Positions 1 to 6,532 of a DNA stretch of 14,118 bases are shown here, one piece after another. A model generated the notes under the pieces. That model had not been told where the DNA came from. It saw nothing but the letters and a program-made list of their open reading frames with translations, and did not search any database. The stretch's first letter is position 1. Every line of letters starts with the position of its first letter. This stretch comes from DAXETY01 sp051155755 (GTDB lineage Bacteria > Desulfobacterota > Desulfobacteria > Desulfobacterales > SG8-13), in NCBI GenBank assembly GCA_051155755.1, contig DAXETY010000008.1, positions 1 to 14,118 on the forward strand, written 5' to 3'. The position numbers and the translations under genes are program-made.

Positions 1-1
1 C

Positions 2-36
2 AACGGACCACGGACAATGGACAACGGCCAGCGGCT
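2..36. repeat. Degenerate heptamer tandem repeat (AACGGAC-like)
   Basis: Five consecutive 7-bp units are readable: AACGGAC, CACGGAC, AATGGAC, AACGGCC, AGCGGCT, decaying toward the right. The array starts at the window edge and may extend further left. Similar units occur at 13607-13638 (opposite strand) and 13729-13749 (same strand), so this is a repeat family shared by both ends of the window. It lies outside any gene I can support. Its function is unknown. Confidence 0.7.
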
Positions 37-93
37 GTTGAAAATATTTGCTGAATACCTTGACCTGACCAGCTTTCAATAAACAGAAATTCG

Positions 94-432
94 CTACTTT
101 TTTTTCATATCCTTCAACGATATGACCTTACCGTCTCCGGATTTCTGTGGACGGGGTTTTTTCGGTTCCTTTTCCCCCGGGTCGGAAGGCTGTGTGTCGG
201 CCGGAGGGACCACTTTTTCCAGGCGCATGCGTTTGCCGTTCATCGTGAACACCTCACCGTTGATGTATGCTTCGCGCAAAATCCAGGTGACCACCTGCAG
301 GGGGATCTGCAGCAGGAGAAGCCGCACCTGGTACCAGTGGGGCTTGGCATCCGCCTCGATCGCCTCGATGCGGGCAAAACTCAAGGGCTGGTCTTCCAAA
401 TAAATTAAGACAATTTCGTTTTCCGCAGTCAT
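94..432 (-). CDS. Uncharacterised small protein (112 aa)
   Basis: I do not recognise the family. The protein begins MTAENEIVLIYLEDQPLSFA. An N-terminal half of about 75 residues has alternating hydrophobic and charged segments that look like a compact alpha/beta fold. It includes a hydrophobic stretch around residues 38-53 (LLLLQIPLQVVTWILRE), too short and too mixed to call a membrane segment with confidence. The C-terminal third (about 76-112) is Pro/Lys/Glu-rich and probably disordered, ending in a lysine cluster before a TAG stop. No signal peptide or known catalytic motif is visible. The ATG at 432 has a weak GGGAG about 11 nt upstream. It is divergent from the CHASE2 kinase gene across a gap carrying promoter signals for both directions. 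Codon use matches its neighbours. That it is a real gene is fairly likely; its function is unknown. Confidence 0.7.
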   Translation of the reverse strand: MTAENEIVLIYLEDQPLSFARIEAIEADAKPHWYQVRLLLLQIPLQVVTWILREAYINGEVFTMNGKRMRLEKVVPPADTQPSDPGEKEPKKPRPQKSGDGKVISLKDMKKK

Positions 433-474
433 CTTGTGGGTACTCCCGGATGGGTTTGTCTATGATTGCAACCG

Positions 475-503
475 ATCAAACCAATTCAGCCCGCAATTGT
501 AAA
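475..503 (-). promoter_or_regulatory. Possible sigma70-type promoter for the 112-aa gene
   Basis: On the minus strand TTTACA (503-498, five of six consensus bases) is separated by 17 bp from TTTGAT (480-475, four of six). Transcription would start near 468, about 35 nt before the ATG at 432. The spacing is ideal but the -10 is weak, so this is tentative. Confidence 0.3.
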
Positions 504-504
504 G

Positions 505-535
505 ACCGGACTTGTGGGCTCGGCCCGGTTTTTTT
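505..535 (+). terminator. Hairpin with T7 tract just upstream of the kinase promoter
   Basis: ACCGG (505-509) can pair with CCGGT (525-529); alternatively GGGC (516-519) pairs with GCCC (523-526) across a TCG loop. Seven Ts (529-535) follow, the form of a rho-independent terminator read on the + strand. Either stem is short. No + strand gene ends here, so it may block stray transcription coming in from antisense to the 94-432 gene. It could also be a chance structure. Confidence 0.35.
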
Positions 536-539
536 GGTT

Positions 540-568
540 TTGACGGACGCAACCGAATCTCGTATAAT
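540..568 (+). promoter_or_regulatory. Strong sigma70-type promoter for the CHASE2 kinase gene
   Basis: TTGACG (540-545, five of six) and TATAAT (563-568, perfect) are separated by exactly 17 bp. The start site would be near 575, giving a 5' leader of about 125 nt before the ATG at 700. The -35 begins 4 nt after the T-run of the upstream hairpin. A second TATAAT at 585-590 has no matching -35. Confidence 0.7.
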
Positions 569-699
569 ATAAATGTATGACGATTATAATACAAGCCTGC
601 CCAAATCGAGTGTTCCGGAATTTTAACCATTACAATATGTGATTTGATTTCAGTCGATTCCGCATTTCCCCGGAATTGCATCGGCGCGGTCGAGATCAA

Positions 700-3252
700 A
701 TGTACGGCGGTGGTAAGGGATATCGGGCATTGAAATATCGAATCAAAAAACTGTTTTCTTCCAGCTGGTTGTGGTGCACGGTCCTGACGCTGGCGGTCAT
801 CGCCGGGGTGGTTTTCGAGTTCGCCCCGATGCAGTTCCTGGAAAACCGGATTTATGATCGGCTGGCCGGCTGGCGCAGCCGCAACGATGCCGGCCCGATT
901 GTGATTGTCACCGTTGACGAGCAAAGCGTGCAGGAAATCGGCCCCCGGCCCTGGCCGCGCACCCGGATCGCCCAGGCGGTCAGAAAGCTCACGGCCATGA
1001 AGCCCAAGGTGATGGGGATCCAGTTGCTGTTTCCCGGTCCAATGCCCGCCGCGGGGTTGGACGTTATCGAAGCCACCCGCAAGCAGCTGGATGAAGATCC
1101 CTTTTTAAAGCGCCGCAAGGGCCGGTACCGTTTCGAGCAATTGCTCGACGAGGCGGCCAATCAACTGGCGCCGGACAACCAGCTCATCGACGCCGTCAAT
1201 TGGTCGCTCAACACCGTTTTACCGCTGCGGTTTGCCGACATGGAGATCTCCGACAGTCCCGCAGCCCTTCCGGATTGGCTGGCGCGACATTCCCTGGAAT
1301 CGGCCGATTTCAAACGCCGCACCGCGCCGGTTGCCAGCGCCGGCATCGGTCTGTGGCGCGGAACCGATCCCGGGCCGCTGCAGGCATCCAGCGTCATCGC
1401 CACCTACGAGGAACTGGCCCGAAAATCCGGCGCCCTCGGTCACGTCAATCTGACTTTCGACCCGGATGGAACCGTGAGGCGCTGTCCGCTGCTGATCCTG
1501 TACCGGGATCGGCTTTTTCCGGCCTTTTCCCTGCAGGCGGCCGCCAAGTATCTCGACAGCGAACTCGAAGACCTGCAGATCGAAGAAGACGGACTGACGC
1601 TCAAGAACATCCATATTCCCACTGATGCCCAATTTCAGATGCTCATCGATTTTCGGGAGCGTCGCGGTGGTTTTGCCACGGTTCCGATCGCCGACGTGCT
1701 GCTCGATCGGGTCGACCCGGATCTTTTCGACAACAAAATCGTTCTCGTGGGCGAATCGCTGCCGCTGCATGGCGATCGACTCTATCGCACCACGATCTAC
1801 CCGGCCCTGAGCGGGGTTGAGATTACCGCCAACATCGTGGAGAACCTCGTCAGCGGCAAGTTCCTGTCGCGGCCGTCCTGGGCGCAGATGCTGGAACTTC
1901 TGGTTTTGGTCTACTTCGGACTGTTTTTGATCTTTGTCATTCCGCGGGTCAAGCCCCGTGACGGCGCCCTGATCCTGGCCATTTTTCTGATTACGTGGGT
2001 GGGATTTTCGGTGGTGCTCTTCATGGCCTTCGGGGACTGGATCAAAGTGCTGCCGGCGGTATTTCTGGCGACGCTGGGTTACGGCGTGGCCGGGTTTCAC
2101 CGCTTCGTCGAAGAAAAACACGGGGAAAGCGTCGAGTTGAACAAGATGCTGGGCCAGTCGTTCCAGGGCCGGGGGATGCTCGACATGGCCTTTGAAAAAT
2201 ATCGCCGGTGTCCGGTGGAGATCCCGGCGGTCAAAGAGCTGCTCTATAACCTGGCCCAGGACTTCGAACGCAAGCGGATGTTCACAAAGGCCGAAGCCGT
2301 ATATGCCTACCTGCTGCAGGCCGGGCGTTACCGCGACGTGCCGAAGCGCATCGAAATGCTGCGAAATCTGGGGGATTCGTCCGGCGGCAACGGCAAAGCC
2401 GGTGCCTCTCTGATCCTGGACAAGGGGGCGCTGCGTCCCACGGTGGGGCGCTACGAGATTTTAGAAGAACTCGGCCAGGGCGCCATGGGTACGGTCTACC
2501 TGGGACGCGACCCCAAAATCAATCGGGAAGTGGCCATTAAGACCCTCAGCTTTACCAATGTCAGCGACGACAAGCTCGAAGAGGTCAAAGAGCGCTTTTT
2601 GCGCGAGGCGGAAGCGGCCGGCCGCCTTTCGCATCCCAACATCGTGACCATATTCGACGTCGGGGAAGAACACGATCTGGCCTATATGGCCATGCAGTTG
2701 CTCAAAGGGCGTCCGCTGGCGGACTACTGTCAGAAAGGTGCGCTGATGGCGGTAAAAAAGGTGCTGAAGGTCGTGGCCGAGGTCGCCGAGGCACTGCAGT
2801 ATGCCCACACCCACGGCGTGGTTCACCGGGATGTAAAACCGGAAAATATCATTCTGCTGGACGAAGGGCAGATCAAAGTGGCCGACTTCGGCATTGCCCG
2901 GGTGATGAGCACCTCCAACACCCAGACCGGCGTCATCCTGGGAACCCCCAACTACATGTCACCCGAGCAGGTGGAAGGCAGCCATGTGGACGGCCGGTCG
3001 GATCTGTTTTCCCTGGGCGTGGTGATGTACGAGCTGCTTTCCGGTGAAAAACCTTTCCACGGAGACAACATGGCGCACCTGATGTACAACATCGCCAACG
3101 GCAGCCACGTGCCGCTGCCGCAGGTTGCCGCCAACGTTCCGGAGTGCTGCGTGAAAATTGTCAACAAGCTGCTCTCCAAGGACCCCGACAAACGCTACAA
3201 GACCGCTGAAACTCTGATCAAGAGCCTGCAGCAGTGCCAGGAAAACCTCTAA
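700..3252 (+). CDS. CHASE2-domain membrane serine/threonine protein kinase
   Basis: Predicted sensor kinase that phosphorylates Ser/Thr of cytoplasmic targets in response to an extracytoplasmic cue (inferred from domains). Numbered from the ATG at 700 (850 aa): membrane segment about 22-42; extracytoplasmic CHASE2 region about 43-390; three membrane segments about 396-416, 424-447 and 451-470, the usual CHASE2 arrangement; a TPR-like helical linker about 480-550; and a PknB-type kinase from about 585 to the end. All catalytic elements are present: glycine loop GQGAMG (592-597), VAIK with Lys614, HRDVKPEN with Asp711, DFG at 729-731, and SPEQ at 754-757, so the kinase should be active. The frame stays open to a TTG at 676, and another TTG at 730 follows AAGGGA. 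I prefer the ATG at 700 although its ribosome-binding site is weak. It appears to be transcribed alone from the promoter at 540-568. Substrate and ligand cannot be told from sequence. Confidence 0.92.
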   Translation: MYGGGKGYRALKYRIKKLFSSSWLWCTVLTLAVIAGVVFEFAPMQFLENRIYDRLAGWRSRNDAGPIVIVTVDEQSVQEIGPRPWPRTRIAQAVRKLTAMKPKVMGIQLLFPGPMPAAGLDVIEATRKQLDEDPFLKRRKGRYRFEQLLDEAANQLAPDNQLIDAVNWSLNTVLPLRFADMEISDSPAALPDWLARHSLESADFKRRTAPVASAGIGLWRGTDPGPLQASSVIATYEELARKSGALGHVNLTFDPDGTVRRCPLLILYRDRLFPAFSLQAAAKYLDSELEDLQIEEDGLTLKNIHIPTDAQFQMLIDFRERRGGFATVPIADVLLDRVDPDLFDNKIVLVGESLPLHGDRLYRTTIYPALSGVEITANIVENLVSGKFLSRPSWAQMLELLVLVYFGLFLIFVIPRVKPRDGALILAIFLITWVGFSVVLFMAFGDWIKVLPAVFLATLGYGVAGFHRFVEEKHGESVELNKMLGQSFQGRGMLDMAFEKYRRCPVEIPAVKELLYNLAQDFERKRMFTKAEAVYAYLLQAGRYRDVPKRIEMLRNLGDSSGGNGKAGASLILDKGALRPTVGRYEILEELGQGAMGTVYLGRDPKINREVAIKTLSFTNVSDDKLEEVKERFLREAEAAGRLSHPNIVTIFDVGEEHDLAYMAMQLLKGRPLADYCQKGALMAVKKVLKVVAEVAEALQYAHTHGVVHRDVKPENIILLDEGQIKVADFGIARVMSTSNTQTGVILGTPNYMSPEQVEGSHVDGRSDLFSLGVVMYELLSGEKPFHGDNMAHLMYNIANGSHVPLPQVAANVPECCVKIVNKLLSKDPDKRYKTAETLIKSLQQCQENL

Positions 3253-3299
3253 GCCGCCTGTCGTTCAAACATTGTGTGACAATCGCCTGCATTAAAGAC

Positions 3300-3327
3300 T
3301 TGACCGCCGCCCTCCGTATTTTATAGT
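3300..3327 (+). promoter_or_regulatory. Sigma70-type promoter for the 3575-7435 operon
   Basis: TTGACC (3300-3305) and TATAGT (3322-3327) are each one base from consensus, with a 16-bp spacer. They lie 48 bp past the kinase stop codon. A start near 3334 would give a leader of about 240 nt ahead of the ATG at 3575, holding the dyad at 3384-3416 and the AT-rich element at 3476-3506. Confidence 0.5.
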
Positions 3328-3383
3328 ACTTCGGAAAGCTTTGCCTTTTTTCACGAAATCCCTTCGATTTGGCGGTTAAAACC

Positions 3384-3416
3384 GGAGCGATGTTTGTACA
3401 CGATACAAAACGCTCC
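3384..3416. promoter_or_regulatory. 33-bp interrupted dyad in the leader of the 3575 gene
   Basis: GGAGCG (3384-3389) pairs with CGCTCC (3411-3416), and inside it TTTGTA (3393-3398) pairs with TACAAA (3404-3409) around a CACGA loop. Only a small asymmetric internal loop (ATG opposite A) breaks the 12-bp stem. No T-run follows, so it is not a standard terminator. It could be an RNA hairpin in the 5' leader or a protein-binding dyad. The rest of 3253-3574 holds the promoter upstream and the AT-rich element downstream, and no gene. Confidence 0.5.
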
Positions 3417-3475
3417 CATAAAAGATCGACTTCCACCGGACCGCGCTTTCAGATAAGACGCCCCATTCGCAGGAA

Positions 3476-3506
3476 CAAAAATATATATTCTTGAAAAATT
3501 TGAAAC
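3476..3506 (+). repeat. AT-rich element, copy 1 of an inverted pair
   Basis: A 31-nt, almost GC-free block containing TTGAAAAATTTGAAAC (3491-3506). It matches the reverse complement of 5560-5589 at 28 of 31 aligned positions, with one gap and two substitutions. The left part (3476-3493) is itself a near-palindrome, CAAAAATATATATTCTTG. It stands out against GC-rich surroundings and lies 68 nt upstream of the ATG at 3575. Role unknown: an operator, a promoter-associated element or a terminal repeat are all possible. Confidence 0.6.
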
Positions 3507-3574
3507 AACCATTTTAGGAACCGGGTGTTTGAGGTGCTGCGGTCAAAACCGGGCCCTTCCCACAGGAGGTCGCG

Positions 3575-5545
3575 ATGATCAGTAGCGAAGCCGCTTCGTT
3601 GACGCTTTCCCTGGCACAGGGGGCATTCAAACTGGCCGGACGGATGGATCGGTTGATGGCCGAAAAAGATGCCGTCACCGGAAAAATGATTCTGCCGATG
3701 CCCTCGCTGACCATTGGCCCCGGCGGAAGACAGATGGTCAACACCCTCGAGGCTTACCTGCAGTCCACCGCCGGTCGGGAGCCCGATCCGCTGGGAGCCG
3801 ATCGTGAGCGGATCAAGGCGGCCGTGAGCGGCCGCGAGCCGGACCCGGTGGAGGTGGAAAAATGGTTCAAGCGCTATTTCCCGGAACAGGCCGTCCGCCG
3901 AACGGTGAGACCGGATGCCGCTTTTTTCAAGGCCCTGCAAAAAGAGCTGCCGAGTGTTGACTGGCAAAACGAAGGCAATCGACTGTCGGCGTTTTACATT
4001 GCTGCCGGCAAAGACGATGCGGAGCTTTCGTATACCTGGCGGCTGGCGCTGCTGGTAACCGACGTTCTGGCCGAGTTCGGCGCCGAAAATGCGGCGCTGA
4101 TCTTTGACGACCGCAGGGCCCGGCCGTTGGTGGCATCGGTGCTGCAGCGATTTTCACGCCCGGATCTGGAAGATTTTACCGCCTGGAGTCCGCTGCTGCG
4201 TCATGTGCTGGGTGCCACGCTGAACGGGCTGCTGGATGTCCGGGATGTCTGGCAGGGGGAGGACCCTTGGGTAAACGCCTTGTTGAACGCCCTGTCCGCC
4301 ACCCGCGACGAGGCCGGAGATGATTATCTGCTGGGATTGATCCGGGGGGAAGGATATCGGCTCCTGATCGCCGAGGGGCTGTCCGAAGCCTCCCGGGTCC
4401 TGGGAGCCGCCGATGCATCCGAATTCGAGCGGATTGCCGCCGATGTGCTGACCGGGGCCGCGCCCCTGGTGAAGTCCAACCGGGGCAATTTCCGCCATTT
4501 TTTTCAAGATCACTGGGGCGATCTGTTGCGGGCGGGGCTGCGTTCTTTTGAACGCTACGGACCGGTTGTGCTGGCCGATGAGTCTCCCCTGCTGCGCGAC
4601 ACGCTGCTGGCCGTGGTGTCGGAGCTCGGGCGGACCGGCGACAAAGAACTTCTCAGCCACGATATGTTGCTGCACCTGGCCGATGCGGCCATCGGGGCCG
4701 TCGCCCGAAATCCGGGGCTGATCACCGAGGATATCCACAAATCGTGGCTGCAGCAGCTTGTCACTGCGGTAACGCAGACCATCGGCGAGCAGGGAATTCG
4801 ACGGACTTTCAGCAAGGAAGGACTGGCAGACCTTGTCGAGGAAAGTCTGCAGGTGTTTGCCGAACACCCCGAGCTCATCATCAGGGAACCCGGTCTCCTG
4901 CAAAAGCTTGTCGGCGGTGTGCTGACAAACCTGACCATCCTCAACAGGCTCGATGCCGAGCGCATTGCGACGGCTTCGGTGGAAGGCGCGCTGGCGGTGA
5001 TTGCCGCCAATCCGGGGCTCCTGGACACCCAATACCCCGATCTGGTAGCCGATTTTGCCGGCCGGCTGGGGGCAGTGGTCTCGGCCGACCAGCTCGACGG
5101 GCTGCAGGCCGCTGCCATTGCCGCCGCAGCGGTCGATTCCGTCACCCTCAACCCGGAGTTGTTTCTGAAAACAGAAAATCGGATCAATACCGCGGTCCTG
5201 GATGCCTTGACCCGGGTTGCCGGAGACCGCCCGGGCGGCCTGCTGGCCGGTGCCGTCCTTGTCGGATCCGCCCGGGAGTTGATGAATGCAATGGCCCGCC
5301 ACGGGCAGCACCTGCTGGGGGACGGACCGGCGGAAACCCTGGCCGCTCGACTTTACGATCTGGTGGATGCGGCGCTGGTCCGCGCCGCGAGCGAAATCGG
5401 CCGGGGGATGGCACTTCCCTCACTGCCGGCTCTTTTGGGCCGGTTGGTGGCGGCTGCGGCCCGGGGCGAACTGACGGTCCTCGATCCCGATGACATGCTG
5501 TTCAAGAAAGTGTTTGCCGAACTGAGCCGTATTGCATCCAATTGA
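3575..5545 (+). CDS. Uncharacterised helical-repeat protein (656 aa)
   Basis: I do not recognise the family. The start is well supported: AGGAGGT (3564-3570) lies 4 nt before the ATG. No signal peptide, membrane segment, metal-binding cluster or enzyme motif is visible, so the protein is probably cytoplasmic. The sequence is rich in Ala, Leu, Glu, Asp and Arg and reads as mostly alpha-helical. The N-terminal 110 residues look distinct, including a Gly/Pro-rich patch (LTIGPGGRQMVNTLEAYLQ) and two similar charged segments, GREPDPLGADRERIKAAV and GREPDPVEVEKWFKRYF. From about residue 360 a diverged repeat of 47-52 residues appears, marked by NPGL (379), HPEL (431), NPGL (479) and NPEL (526), each preceded by a small-residue helix. 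Such arrays usually serve as binding scaffolds. It is first in a same-strand run with the lipoprotein gene (85-nt gap) and the putative papain-fold protein gene. Confidence 0.8.
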   Translation: MISSEAASLTLSLAQGAFKLAGRMDRLMAEKDAVTGKMILPMPSLTIGPGGRQMVNTLEAYLQSTAGREPDPLGADRERIKAAVSGREPDPVEVEKWFKRYFPEQAVRRTVRPDAAFFKALQKELPSVDWQNEGNRLSAFYIAAGKDDAELSYTWRLALLVTDVLAEFGAENAALIFDDRRARPLVASVLQRFSRPDLEDFTAWSPLLRHVLGATLNGLLDVRDVWQGEDPWVNALLNALSATRDEAGDDYLLGLIRGEGYRLLIAEGLSEASRVLGAADASEFERIAADVLTGAAPLVKSNRGNFRHFFQDHWGDLLRAGLRSFERYGPVVLADESPLLRDTLLAVVSELGRTGDKELLSHDMLLHLADAAIGAVARNPGLITEDIHKSWLQQLVTAVTQTIGEQGIRRTFSKEGLADLVEESLQVFAEHPELIIREPGLLQKLVGGVLTNLTILNRLDAERIATASVEGALAVIAANPGLLDTQYPDLVADFAGRLGAVVSADQLDGLQAAAIAAAAVDSVTLNPELFLKTENRINTAVLDALTRVAGDRPGGLLAGAVLVGSARELMNAMARHGQHLLGDGPAETLAARLYDLVDAALVRAASEIGRGMALPSLPALLGRLVAAAARGELTVLDPDDMLFKKVFAELSRIASN

Positions 5546-5559
5546 AACCCGAACTGCAT

Positions 5560-5589
5560 GTTTCAAATTCTTCAAAAAATATATTTTTG
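5560..5589 (-). repeat. AT-rich element, copy 2 of an inverted pair
   Basis: The minus strand of this block matches 3476-3506, so the two copies face each other across the 656-aa gene. It overlaps a perfect palindrome, TTCAAAAA (5571-5578) and TTTTTGAA (5584-5591) around ATATA. It lies between the stop codon at 5545 and the lipoprotein start at 5631. I found no convincing target-site duplication outside the two copies. Confidence 0.6.
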
Positions 5590-5630
5590 AAAATTAAAAA
5601 CCCACAAGCAGACCCCCCCGGGAGGCGAAA

Positions 5631-6482
5631 ATGAGATATCTCAAAAGTCAGCCGGCGGCGGCCATCGGACGGTTACTGGCTGTCTGGATGGCCTTGTCGC
5701 TGTTGTTGTTCTCCGGCTGTGTCACCCGGCAGGCCGTTGAAGACATCGTCGAAACCTCCAATGCCCGCATGATGACGGCCCAATTGGCTGGAGAGCCGTT
5801 GCCCTCCGGCCGGCCGTTCGGCACCGCGGACAGCGGCTGGAAGGAGCTGTCCGCGCGCATCGACGCTTTTGTGGAGGCTTATCCGGAGCAGACCGCGATG
5901 GTCAACGCCGTGCGCATTCGTCAGGCCATGCTGCTGATGTCCTACCGGCAGTACAATCAGGCCGAGGCCGTTTTCGACCAGGTCGATCCCGGAGAGCTGA
6001 CCCCCGCCCGCGACAGGGCGCTTTACAACGTTCGCGAGCCGTTGCTCTGGTGGTTCGAACTGGATAAGACCACCGCCATGGCACCGGCCCAGTTCGAAGC
6101 GGCCGATGAAGCCCTGGCAACGTTGCAGGCCGAGGTGGACCGCCTGCAGGACAGCCCCGAAATCCGGGATTACCTGGCTGAAATCCGGGTCTGGATTGCG
6201 CTGTACAGCGGCCTGCAAACTACATCCGCCGAAAGGGCCACCGCCTATGTGGAAAACGGCATCGATCATTATGCCCGCATCTTCACTCCGGGGGACCTGG
6301 CCGCCCTGGGGCAACGCGCCACCCCCGAAGCATTCGAGGATTCGCCTGTCGCGGTCCGCCGCCGGCTGCGCGCCCGGGAGGTCGCCGATTACGCTGCAGA
6401 GGTGATCCGGAGTCAATCGATCGCCCCTTCGTTTGCGTCGGCCGAATTCGCCGAGCTGATCGCACAATCCACTTCCGAATGA
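5631..6482 (+). CDS. Uncharacterised lipoprotein (283 aa)
   Basis: The N-terminus is a lipoprotein signal: positively charged start, hydrophobic core LLAVWMALSLLLFSG, then the lipobox cysteine at residue 30 in LFSGC, followed by Val31. Signal peptidase II would cleave before Cys30. The lack of Asp at the next position is compatible with outer-membrane sorting under the usual Lol rule. The mature part is predicted all-helical with TPR-like pieces: VRIRQAMLLMSYRQYNQAEAVFDQV (about 92-116) and a heptad-like helix near EALATLQAEVDRLQD. No enzyme motif is seen. GGGAGG (5620-5625) lies 5 nt before the ATG, directly after a run of seven Cs (5613-5619). The stop codon overlaps an ATG of the next frame (ATGA at 6479-6482). 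Likely role: an envelope-anchored partner in the 3575-7435 operon; exact function unknown. Confidence 0.82.
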   Translation: MRYLKSQPAAAIGRLLAVWMALSLLLFSGCVTRQAVEDIVETSNARMMTAQLAGEPLPSGRPFGTADSGWKELSARIDAFVEAYPEQTAMVNAVRIRQAMLLMSYRQYNQAEAVFDQVDPGELTPARDRALYNVREPLLWWFELDKTTAMAPAQFEAADEALATLQAEVDRLQDSPEIRDYLAEIRVWIALYSGLQTTSAERATAYVENGIDHYARIFTPGDLAALGQRATPEAFEDSPVAVRRRLRAREVADYAAEVIRSQSIAPSFASAEFAELIAQSTSE

Positions 6483-6520
6483 TCATCCGCGCTGGTGCGC
6501 CGGTTTCGGACACCGTTGCA

Positions 6521-6528
6521 AAGGAGGT
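6521..6528 (+). promoter_or_regulatory. Ribosome-binding site that sets the start at 6533
   Basis: AAGGAGGT is a near-perfect Shine-Dalgarno sequence and lies 4 nt before ATG 6533. It argues against the upstream in-frame ATG at 6479, which overlaps the lipoprotein stop codon and has no comparable site. Confidence 0.75.
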
Positions 6529-6532
6529 ACGG

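Noticed and set aside
585..590. Second TATAAT as a -10 element
   Set aside because: No -35-like hexamer lies 16-18 bp upstream; the TATAAT at 563-568 has one.
676..699. TTG at 676 as the kinase start
   Set aside because: It adds only eight residues (MHRRGRDQ) with no ribosome-binding site. The ATG at 700 is a more usual start codon, though the choice is not certain.
460..924. Open frame of 154 codons on the minus strand overlapping the kinase start
   Set aside because: It crosses the strong + strand promoter and the kinase N-terminus, has low-complexity composition and no ribosome-binding site.
4154..5311. Long open frame (385 codons) antisense to the 656-aa gene
   Set aside because: GC-rich third positions make antisense frames open by chance. 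The translation is Gln/Gly/His-rich without domain-like patterns, and the + strand gene has a strong ribosome-binding site. Similar antisense frames at 1219-2121, 5673-6467, 7171-8364, 8677-9582, 9622-10536, 11601-12452 and 12628-13464 were rejected for the same reason.
3476..5589. Insertion sequence or transposon around the 656-aa gene
   Set aside because: Despite the inverted AT-rich pair there is no transposase, no target-site duplication, and the gene's codon use matches its neighbours.
5613..5619. Run of seven Cs before the lipoprotein start as a phase-variation tract
   Set aside because: It is short, lies outside the reading frame, and leaves the Shine-Dalgarno to ATG distance unchanged, so evidence for switching is lacking.
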